From: an uncultured Schlesneria sp.
Lineage (GTDB): Bacteria > Planctomycetota > Planctomycetia > Planctomycetales > Planctomycetaceae
Assembly: GCA_903840265.1 (NCBI GenBank)
Contig: CAIMFH010000163.1
Coordinates: forward strand, 1-64,000
Direction of reading: 5' to 3'
DNA length: 64,000 bases
The notes beneath the pieces are model-generated. The model made no database searches, was not told the DNA's origin, and was given only the letters and a program-made list of their open reading frames with translations. The translations under genes were made by a program, and so were the position numbers. Below, one piece after another: positions 54,781 to 61,996 of this stretch (its first letter is position 1; every line of letters begins with the position of its first letter).

Positions 54781-54820
54781 ACTCAAAGCCCGCTCCTCGA
54801 GCTGAGGACGGGCTTTGAGT
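54781..54820. terminator. Long hairpin downstream of the Cys-rich lipoprotein gene
   Basis: ACTCAAAGCCCG pairs with CGGGCTTTGAGT (12 bp), with an inner TCCTC/GAGGA pairing. It follows the lipoprotein gene on the minus strand by about 65 bases. No long T-run follows, so it may be a weaker terminator or an RNA-stabilising structure. Confidence 0.6.
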
Positions 54821-54887
54821 GCCTTTGAGGCGTCGCAAGTTTTAATCAGAATGCCGCGGCGATCTGCCGGGTTTCTCGCCACACGGA

Positions 54888-55457
54888 CTATTTCATGAAG
54901 AAGTCTGAGGGGCCTTTGTGGACATAGTAAGGATACTGGACCATGGCTGGTGGCATATCGTTTGACGGATAGACCATGTTTTGCGGCCAGTTGAATTGGT
55001 ACGTCTGGTAGTGTTGAGGACAACCGCCGGGGCCGCAACCTGCATTGCAACCGCAGTGGGGACATCCGCTCGGTGGGCAACCACGTCCATACTCGCAAGC
55101 AGGGCATCCACCAGCGGTCCCTGTACTACCAGCGGAACCGGCTCGATAAGTTCGATCACGGTCGGTGTAGTACCCTTGTGGGCCAGCATAATAGCCGCCC
55201 TCGTAACCGAAATTATTGTCGTGGGTTCGGTTAAACACGCGGAAGTCATGGCCACCGTGCCCGGTATACGACGGATGTGCCTGTTCGGCATAGCCGGGAG
55301 CGGATCCAATGATCGGGCCCTCTGCGTCAGCAGGATTGGCGATGGCTGGGCTGGTAGTAGGAGACTGTCCGCGAACCAAAGGTCTTGACTGCCCGCAGCC
55401 GACCAGTGCTGTGGCGGCCAGCAGAACGGTCAATCCCCAGCTTGCTTTGATACTCAT
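54888..55457 (-). CDS. Cysteine-rich lipoprotein of unknown function
   Basis: 189 residues. A lipoprotein signal, MSIKASWGLTVLLAATALVG, ends at Cys21 (LVGC). The mature protein is rich in Gly, Tyr, Pro and His (for example NNFGYEGGYYAGPQGYY). A striking cluster holds eight cysteines between residues 118 and 146 with spacings C-x2-C, C-x4-C-x2-C-x-C, separated by Gly and Pro. This could bind metal or form disulfides at the cell surface, or crosslink as in planctomycete wall or coat proteins rich in cysteine. I recognise no family. It stands alone with a hairpin after it. Confidence 0.8.
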   Translation of the reverse strand: MSIKASWGLTVLLAATALVGCGQSRPLVRGQSPTTSPAIANPADAEGPIIGSAPGYAEQAHPSYTGHGGHDFRVFNRTHDNNFGYEGGYYAGPQGYYTDRDRTYRAGSAGSTGTAGGCPACEYGRGCPPSGCPHCGCNAGCGPGGCPQHYQTYQFNWPQNMVYPSNDMPPAMVQYPYYVHKGPSDFFMK

Positions 55458-55726
55458 GAAACTTCCCCTGAGAACTGTTCGGCCGAAAGAACGGCGGACG
55501 GCAACTCGGCTATTCCGATCGCTTGCCGTCTCTTATCGGCGGTTTCACCGTCAGAACACGAATATTCCGCATCTCAATTACAATCCTCCCGCCGGGAACA
55601 ACTATCGGTTCTTGCAGAATCTGCCCAATCGGATTAACTTACCAACGGTCGTGGGCGACCCAGGCGGCAACCTTCGCGAGAATCCGCCTCAATTGAATGC
55701 GATGCGTCCATCAAGGGAGTGTGGGA
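55458..55726. promoter_or_regulatory. Divergent promoter region
   Basis: About 270 bases between the lipoprotein gene and the isomerase gene, read in opposite directions. AGGGAG at 55714-55719 is the ribosome-binding site used to place the start at GTG 55727. Nothing else is clear. Confidence 0.35.
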
Positions 55727-56470
55727 GTGTTTGTCGCAGCGTCATCACGTTGTTTTGAAGATCTCAGCTTGGCTGAGGCATGCACACAGATCTCGGATCT
55801 TGGTTACGACAAGATCGAAATCTGGATGGACGAAAAGACGGAACATATGAAGCCGTCATATGTTGCCGCCAGTCCGGAACGCTTTTTTACGCAGTTCCGC
55901 GAGTGGACTCGCCTGACGCCAATCGCGATCTGTGTGGAGAACGATGTTCCTGCAGCGACCTTCGAGGCACTTTGCCGCTTGGCAAAGATGCAGAAAATCA
56001 CTCAAATTACGATTCCCGCGGCACCGTTGGGAACACCATTCAACGAGGAAATCGACCGCCTCCGCAGCCGCCTGGCAGCGGCCAATTTCTCCGGAATCCG
56101 AGTTTCGCTCAAGACGAAGGCGGGATTTCTGACGGAAGACCCACAGACAGCGGTCGAACTTTGCCAAGCTGTCCCTGGACTGGGTTTGACCTTGGATCCC
56201 AGCTACTACATGACTGGACGCTACGCCAACCAGTCGCATGACCAAGTCTATCCGTACGTCTATCACACACACTTGCGTGATACGTCACCGACCGAAATCC
56301 AAGTGTCAGTGGGACTGGGCGAAGTCGATTACAGCCGCATCATTAGTCAGCTGCGTCGCTACAACTACACGCGAGCGCTCGCCGTCGAGATTCTTCCTGC
56401 CCTGTTGAAAGACCAGGATCGGGCGCTGGAGCTACGTAAAATCCGAATGCTGCTTGAGACCCTTCTGTAA
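55727..56470 (+). CDS. Sugar phosphate isomerase/epimerase-like protein (TIM barrel)
   Basis: About 247 residues, starting at GTG 55727 with AGGGAG at ideal spacing; an ATG at 55697 would add ten unlike residues. The family (xylose isomerase-like barrel, AP endonuclease 2 fold) typically opens with xxxSTRCFxxLSLxEA, and here FVAASSRCFEDLSLAEACTQ matches. Later elements are IWMDEKTEHMK, GLTLDPSYYMTG, YVYHTHLRDTSP with a likely metal-binding His pair, and GLGEVDYSRII. Substrate is unknown. Planctomycetes have many such paralogues. Confidence 0.88.
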   Translation: MFVAASSRCFEDLSLAEACTQISDLGYDKIEIWMDEKTEHMKPSYVAASPERFFTQFREWTRLTPIAICVENDVPAATFEALCRLAKMQKITQITIPAAPLGTPFNEEIDRLRSRLAAANFSGIRVSLKTKAGFLTEDPQTAVELCQAVPGLGLTLDPSYYMTGRYANQSHDQVYPYVYHTHLRDTSPTEIQVSVGLGEVDYSRIISQLRRYNYTRALAVEILPALLKDQDRALELRKIRMLLETLL

Positions 56471-56608
56471 GCGGATCGGCGAACTGAGTGGCCGTGCGCG
56501 CTTCTGCTCACTGAAATCACGGGCGGGGTACCACGGCGCCGAACGCCTCGACGTTGAGTCCGTGGCACCGGAACTAAATCCAAAACAGCCATCGTCGCGC
56601 ACGGTCGT

Positions 56609-57541
56609 TTAGCGGATTCGACTATTTTTTCGCAGGGCTTGCGCCTTGCCGACTGGTCGCCGCGTGATTTCTTGCCAATGGCGGATATCAATTTCATAGG
56701 GACCGCTGGGACGATCGAATCCACCATATTCGGCAAGATACTTCTCTAGACGGCCCAATTTTTGAGCCGGTGTTAATTCGCCAGGATGGTCGCTGCCCGG
56801 CGCTCGGCCCCAAATAATGGTCGATCCGCTTTTCGACTGGAGTTGAATCTGCAAGTCGGATGGTTCCACTCCCCCCGCCACTCGCGGTAGCTCGATCGCT
56901 TCGAGATCCAGGTGAGACCATGAAGGGGCGAGCAATTCTGCGATGCGGCCCGCGCCGATCAATCCCGCCTGGTTAATTCGGCCGCCATCGCGCGACAGGT
57001 TCCCTGCCCCGGCCATGCGGATCGTCGGGAATCGCGAAACATCTGCAACCGTGAAATCTTCGCTGGGCAATACAAAACCGAAGGCGTCGATTGGGATTCG
57101 CCCTCCCTTCACTTGCACCATTGCCACTGGGCGTCGAAATTCGAGCTCGACAACCACTTCCGCGGGAAACGACTGGCGCACAGAGATCACTCGTGCCACC
57201 CAGGGGTGATTCGCAAAAGCGTCGCCGACCGTCTTGCAGAGCTTGGGGTCCAGTAATGACAACTCGTGCGGCAACTCGCTTTGTCGGCGCACCTGTTCAA
57301 TCAGGTCCATGGGAACAGGACGTTCGATGGCCGGCTTGAGCTGAATCTTCGTGGTTTCAAGCCGATATTCCGCACGCGATGCCAGATTTGGAATATGCGG
57401 AATGAGATACGGGATAAAGACGCTAAGGCCGACCAGGCAGGCAAACTTCGCCAATCGGACCGGTCGAAAAAAACGAGCGGCAAATGGAGGCGGCTTGGCT
57501 GCGCCACTATCGTCACTGAGTGATGAAGAAGGGTGAGACAT
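56609..57541 (-). CDS. ftsQ: FtsQ/DivIB-like cell division protein
   Basis: 310 residues from ATG 57541 (a TTG lies one codon upstream). A cytoplasmic proline-rich N-terminus precedes one membrane segment (about residues 34-52, FACLVGLSVFIPYLIPHI). A POTRA-like domain follows, with HPWVARVISVRQSFPAEVVV and LEFRRPVAMVQVKGGRIPID, then a beta domain with AFGFVLPSEDF and SKSGSTIIWGRAPG. Order and topology fit FtsQ, which bridges divisome proteins. Its place after murC-murB-ddl is the classical dcw position. No ftsA or ftsZ follows. Similarity is moderate and rests partly on context. Confidence 0.75.
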   Translation of the reverse strand: MSHPSSSLSDDSGAAKPPPFAARFFRPVRLAKFACLVGLSVFIPYLIPHIPNLASRAEYRLETTKIQLKPAIERPVPMDLIEQVRRQSELPHELSLLDPKLCKTVGDAFANHPWVARVISVRQSFPAEVVVELEFRRPVAMVQVKGGRIPIDAFGFVLPSEDFTVADVSRFPTIRMAGAGNLSRDGGRINQAGLIGAGRIAELLAPSWSHLDLEAIELPRVAGGVEPSDLQIQLQSKSGSTIIWGRAPGSDHPGELTPAQKLGRLEKYLAEYGGFDRPSGPYEIDIRHWQEITRRPVGKAQALRKNSRIR

Positions 57542-57660
57542 CAACGATTCTTGCCGACGAGCGATCGAGAGGGGATCGACTTGCGGCGAGCACTCACCGC
57601 CAATAGATCTTCAATCGACCATTCGCCCTTCGGCAATTCACGCCGAATCAACAGCGTCAC

Positions 57661-58650
57661 CTAGTTGTCGTTCGCAGTACGTCGAACGGAAGTTCTCGGT
57701 AAGATATGCGGATGAGGTGGTTCCTTCCGCAAGCACGATTCGATGGAGCGTTCGCAAAGTTCACCGAATTCAATGCCCATGCGAGCAGCTGCCTTGGGGA
57801 CAAGGCTATGGCTGGTGTAACCGGGAATCGTATTCACCTCGAGAAGCCATGGATTGAGTTGCTCATCGACTCGCAAGTCGACGCGGACCATGCCGCGGGT
57901 TCCCAGCGCACGACAGGCGTTCTTCGCCACATCCGCTATGCGATCCAAGACGTGTGAAGGGAACGATGAATCAAACAGATACCGCGTATCATCGTCTTCG
58001 TACTTGGCCTGCCAATCGAAGAACTCGCGATCCGTTTCGATCAGAATCGGTGGCAGAACCAAGTCATCCAGCAATCCAACGGTCCATTCGGTCCCGATGA
58101 TTGCTCGCTCAACGACAGCAAAGCCATCGAAGTGGAAGCAATGCTTTAGCGCTGCAGAAACGGCGTCTGGAGACTTGACGATGGTGATCCCCAAGCTCGA
58201 ACCCTGGCAATCCGGTTTGATCACCAGTGGGTAGCCGATCTCGCGGGTGATGCGTTCGATACGCGACAAGTCGTCCGTGTAGTGCAACAGCGAATACTCG
58301 GGAGTGGGTACGCCAAACTGCAGGAATCGCTCCTTGGCGGCCGACTTGCTGAACGCGAGTCGCGACGCCGTGGCGTCGCTTCCTGTATAGGGGATGCCGG
58401 CATCCTCGAGAATACGCTGGACTTGACCGTCCTCTCCAAACTGGCCGTGCAAGGCCAGGAATGCGACATCGAATTGGCGCCAATCAACCCCCTTTACGTC
58501 GACGACCGAGGGATCCAGATGCAGGGTGAAATGGCCTCTCGCCGAAAGTGCTTGCTGAACGGCGGCACCACTCTGCAGGCTGATTTCGCGCTCATCAGAA
58601 TCGCCGCCTGCTAAGACCGCGATACGCCAGGGATGTTTTGTATCAGCCAT
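57661..58650 (-). CDS. ddl: D-alanine-D-alanine ligase
   Basis: 329 residues. Ddl joins two D-alanines for the peptidoglycan stem peptide. The N-terminal block RIAVLAGGDSDEREISLQSG, the FLALHGQFGEDGQVQRILED stretch with YTGSD, the lysine loop VIKPDCQGSSLGITIVKS, and the metal site WLLEVNTIPGYTSHSLVPKAA are complete. It belongs to a minus-strand cell-wall series, after an STN-domain gene (76-base gap) and before the FtsQ-like gene (about 119 bases). It supports presence of peptidoglycan in this planctomycete. Confidence 0.96.
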   Translation of the reverse strand: MADTKHPWRIAVLAGGDSDEREISLQSGAAVQQALSARGHFTLHLDPSVVDVKGVDWRQFDVAFLALHGQFGEDGQVQRILEDAGIPYTGSDATASRLAFSKSAAKERFLQFGVPTPEYSLLHYTDDLSRIERITREIGYPLVIKPDCQGSSLGITIVKSPDAVSAALKHCFHFDGFAVVERAIIGTEWTVGLLDDLVLPPILIETDREFFDWQAKYEDDDTRYLFDSSFPSHVLDRIADVAKNACRALGTRGMVRVDLRVDEQLNPWLLEVNTIPGYTSHSLVPKAAARMGIEFGELCERSIESCLRKEPPHPHILPRTSVRRTANDN

Positions 58651-58726
58651 TTCGACGTCCTTGTCTACTGCGTGAAACGTTGCTGGCCCCCAAGGTACTT
58701 TGTCCGAGAATCAGGTCAGGGGGAAG

Positions 58727-59623
58727 TTACTCGGTAATCCTCATCGGCGGATCCCGGCGAATTTTATCGAGGAATCTTTCGATCGCGGCATGACCGGTCG
58801 CCGTTTGTCGCACGACGACAGACGACGTGGAATTAAATGATCGAATCGACGCGGCCGCCTGTTTGCGATCCCAGGACGCGGGCATGACGGTCGCTTTGAT
58901 CCGTTCAATCAGCGGCACCAAATCCGGGATCTCATCATCATCGTCAGCGTTCTTCACCAGATCCGCTACGTGATAAGTCTTGATGCTGAAATCCTCAGGC
59001 AACGGCACCAGTTTCTCGGCCGCGGCAATGAGCACCACGTCATGCCTGACGGTGTATTCCAGCTTCAGTGGCTCGATCACTTGATCAAGGATCGATGCAA
59101 TTGCCTCATCTTTGACTTTGATGTCGATGGGGACTTCCATCCCCGCCAGAATTTCGCGACTGCTCTCTGGATCGATTGCGAAACTAACGCCCGCTCGCTT
59201 GGAGATCTCGCGCAGAACGTATTTGCGAGGTTGCCGCGACAGGCTCAAGTCGATCTTTTGATCCAGCTTCTTGATGACCCCATCGGTCGGATTACCTACC
59301 GATTTCGCGGGAATCAGTTCATCGTTGGACCCAAGTCGATCCGTCAGCTTCATCGTGAATTCGAATCGACGCCCGTCTGCGTGATCGATTGAAAGGCCGG
59401 CGTTGCCGCCTGTCGTCTGCAATTTCGGTTCGCCGAGCACAGTCTCGCGCCCTTGCTCGTCGACTTCGATCAGCTTCACCTGAACCAGATAGTGCCTGGC
59501 CTTCTTCACCGCAGGCATGGCGTCGGGTGTGGACTTCAGACGCGGCGGAATGGCGATAGGTTCATCAGCACCGAGCGCGGTCGCCAGTATCAGGCAAGCT
59601 CCATGCACAACCGACAATAACAT
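58727..59623 (-). CDS. Secreted protein with STN-like domain in the wall cluster
   Basis: 298 residues with GGAGGAG before the ATG and a signal peptide (MLLSVVHGACLILATALGA). The middle (about 125-205) has RKYVLREISKRAGVSFAIDP and ILDQVIEPLKLEYTVRHDVV, the layout of the secretin/TonB N-terminal (STN) short domain. The C-terminal part (SIKTYHVADLV then LIERIKATVMPASWD and VVVRQTATGHAAIERFLDKI) resembles the secretin N-domain repeats found in many planctomycete proteins. It has no secretin pore. Why it sits between murB and ddl is unclear; a wall-linked or protein-interaction role is possible. Confidence 0.8.
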   Translation of the reverse strand: MLLSVVHGACLILATALGADEPIAIPPRLKSTPDAMPAVKKARHYLVQVKLIEVDEQGRETVLGEPKLQTTGGNAGLSIDHADGRRFEFTMKLTDRLGSNDELIPAKSVGNPTDGVIKKLDQKIDLSLSRQPRKYVLREISKRAGVSFAIDPESSREILAGMEVPIDIKVKDEAIASILDQVIEPLKLEYTVRHDVVLIAAAEKLVPLPEDFSIKTYHVADLVKNADDDDEIPDLVPLIERIKATVMPASWDRKQAAASIRSFNSTSSVVVRQTATGHAAIERFLDKIRRDPPMRITE

Positions 59624-59704
59624 CCCATCTCCTCCATGAGTTGAGACGAATCTAAATTCGTATCTGCGATTTCCATCCGTGAAACGCGAGCGCTGAGTTG
59701 GAAC

Positions 59705-60583
59705 TTACCAAATCTTGACTTCGGGCTCCAGATGGACTGCGAACTGGTCGGCCACTTTAGATCGGACCAGATCCATTAGTCGCAAAACGTCACTGGATGA
59801 AGCGCCGTCATGAGTTACGATGAAATTGGCGTGGCGATCGTTGATTTCGGCTCCGCCGATCCGCGTTCCCTTTAGTCCCGCTTGCTCGATCAGCTGGCCA
59901 GCGCGCTGACCGCGTGGGTTCTTGAAGACGCAACCGGCAGTTTGTGAACTGAGCGGCTGGGAGGCTTTCTTCGTGATCCAGATCTTACGGAGACGCTGCA
60001 GAATTTCGTCCTGCGCATCGGGTTGCAACTCGAATTCGGCGTCCAGAATCAGCAACTCATCGAAGTTGCTCTGGCGATAGTCGAACAGCAACTCGTCTTC
60101 GGATCGAACCAGCTTCTCACCGCTGGCCGTCAGTACCGTAACCTTGCGCACGTACTGAGAAATCTCACCGTGGCGACCGCCGGCGTTTCCATGCAGAGCA
60201 CCGCCAATGGTCCCGGGGATCCCAGCCAGATTCTCCAGTCCCGCCAATCCGGCGCGAACGGTCTCGGAAATCACATGCGAGAGCAACGCGCCGCCACCGG
60301 CCACGGCACGATTTCCCTCAATATGAACTTCCGCGAAGCACGGGTGGCTTAGCCGCAGCACGGCCCCGCTGACCCCCTCGTCGCGTACAATCAGGTTCGA
60401 TCCGCCACCTAAGACGCGGACGGGAATAGCCTGATCGCAGCAGACACGGACGACACGGACCAGTTCGTCCACGTCGCGCGGTTCAATAAAGTATTGAGCC
60501 GGGCCGCCTAATTTCAGCCAGGTATAAGGTGCGAGCGATTCGTCTCGCTTAACGATTTCAGCAAACTGATCGAGTGAACTCAT
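59705..60583 (-). CDS. murB: UDP-N-acetylenolpyruvoylglucosamine reductase
   Basis: 292 residues from ATG 60583. MurB reduces the enolpyruvyl group to give UDP-MurNAc using FAD and NADPH. The FAD domain has [20 protein letters not shown] and [41 protein letters not shown] binds flavin phosphate. The proton-donor position is Cys in [16 protein letters not shown], where the best-known enzymes have Ser, a replacement seen in other type II-like MurBs. The final Glu lies in LEPEVKIW. The start overlaps the murC end by about 26 bases, which suggests coupling. Confidence 0.95.
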   Translation of the reverse strand: MSSLDQFAEIVKRDESLAPYTWLKLGGPAQYFIEPRDVDELVRVVRVCCDQAIPVRVLGGGSNLIVRDEGVSGAVLRLSHPCFAEVHIEGNRAVAGGGALLSHVISETVRAGLAGLENLAGIPGTIGGALHGNAGGRHGEISQYVRKVTVLTASGEKLVRSEDELLFDYRQSNFDELLILDAEFELQPDAQDEILQRLRKIWITKKASQPLSSQTAGCVFKNPRGQRAGQLIEQAGLKGTRIGGAEINDRHANFIVTHDGASSSDVLRLMDLVRSKVADQFAVHLEPEVKIW

Positions 60584-61976
60584 GATTAATCCGGTCAATG
60601 TCTCCAGCCCCCATGGCGATTAACACATCGCCGGGTCGCGCCGCATCGTCTACAGTTGTCATGATCTGGTCAAGTGACTCGACAAAACGCGCGGCCAGCC
60701 CTGTACTTGCGATCCTCCGAGCCAGCTCTTGCGAGACCCGAATCGGCTCGTCGGTCACGTGCTCTCGTGCCGCAAATACAGGCACAATCAAGACTTCGTC
60801 TGCATCACAAAAACTGGCCACAAAACCATCCATCAAGGCCGTTGTGCGTGAAACCTGATGCGGCTGAAAGACGCACCAGATCTTGCGGGAACCATAGACC
60901 TGCCGAGCCGTTTCCAGGGTCGCGCGAACCGCCGTCGGATGGTGAGCATAGTCACCAATCAAAACCACACCATTTCTTTCGCCGATCGTTTCGAACCGGC
61001 GTCTAATACCACCGAAGGAACGTAGAGCCGCGATGATGTCTTCTCGTGAAACGCCAATTTCAGCGCACAGGGCCGCCGCGGCGAGGGCGTTTTGAGCATT
61101 GTGCCTGCCGTGTAGCTGCAGGTTGATCTGCCCCCATGACTGTCCTCGACTCACGACGCTGAAGCGTACTCCTGACGTATCGTCGACGAGGCGCTCGCCA
61201 CACCAGTCGGCGGATGGTTGCGTCCCGAATGTGACTCGTTTGGCGGATGCTTTTTGAACAGCTTGCATGGCCGCAGCCGAGTCGCTATTCACGACTAACA
61301 CGCCGTCTTTGGGGACTCGACCGGAAAACTGGCGGAATGCTTCGATCATGGATGCCAGGTCGGTGTAATAGTCGAAGTGATCCGTTTCCACGTTCAAGAT
61401 CGCGGCATGCTTGGGCTGGAAGTCGAGGAAGCTATGGTTGAACTCACAGCTCTCGGCGACTAAGAGGTCGCTGCGACCCGCTCGACCGCTTTGGCCGCTG
61501 TCGCAGAGTTCCGCACCAACTAGAACAGCCGGATCCCTGCCAGCGACGCTAAGGATCCAACCGACCATGGCTGTCGTGGTGCTTTTGCCATGCGTCCCCG
61601 CGATACAGATCCCGGTCCGCGGCTTCATCAACTCGCCAATCATCTGGCTGTATGACCAACTAGGGATTCCGCGCCGTGTGGCTTCCTGACGCTCCGGATT
61701 GGTGGCGAGAACGGCCGGACTATAAATCAGGCACTGCGCATCCGGCGGAACGTTGCTGGCGGCGTGACCTTGGAAGAACTTCATCCCATGTAACGCGAGC
61801 GACTCGATCGAGGAATTCGCGGGCTGCAAGTCGGAACCAGAGAGTCGCCAGCTGTAGCCGTCCAGCAGTTCGGCCAGTGCCTTCATCCCGGCACCGCAGA
61901 TCCCTACGAGGTGCGCGGACGGCAGATTTGGCTCGCACTTTGAAGGCATTACTGCTACTCGCCCTTTCATTGGCAT
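60558..61976 (-). CDS. murC: UDP-N-acetylmuramate-L-alanine ligase
   Basis: 472 residues from ATG 61976, with AGGA five bases upstream; ATGs at 61970 and 61949 are alternatives. MurC adds the first L-alanine to UDP-MurNAc. The Rossmann start is [21 protein letters not shown], the ATP loop is [20 protein letters not shown], and [31 protein letters not shown] and [16 protein letters not shown] are the remaining Mur-ligase blocks. It overlaps murB and starts 20 bases after the membrane-protein gene, all in one direction, which makes a compact cell-wall operon. Confidence 0.96.
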   Translation of the reverse strand: MPMKGRVAVMPSKCEPNLPSAHLVGICGAGMKALAELLDGYSWRLSGSDLQPANSSIESLALHGMKFFQGHAASNVPPDAQCLIYSPAVLATNPERQEATRRGIPSWSYSQMIGELMKPRTGICIAGTHGKSTTTAMVGWILSVAGRDPAVLVGAELCDSGQSGRAGRSDLLVAESCEFNHSFLDFQPKHAAILNVETDHFDYYTDLASMIEAFRQFSGRVPKDGVLVVNSDSAAAMQAVQKASAKRVTFGTQPSADWCGERLVDDTSGVRFSVVSRGQSWGQINLQLHGRHNAQNALAAAALCAEIGVSREDIIAALRSFGGIRRRFETIGERNGVVLIGDYAHHPTAVRATLETARQVYGSRKIWCVFQPHQVSRTTALMDGFVASFCDADEVLIVPVFAAREHVTDEPIRVSQELARRIASTGLAARFVESLDQIMTTVDDAARPGDVLIAMGAGDIDRINHEFTRSVC

Positions 61977-61996
61977 TCGTCCTATACGTTCCAACG

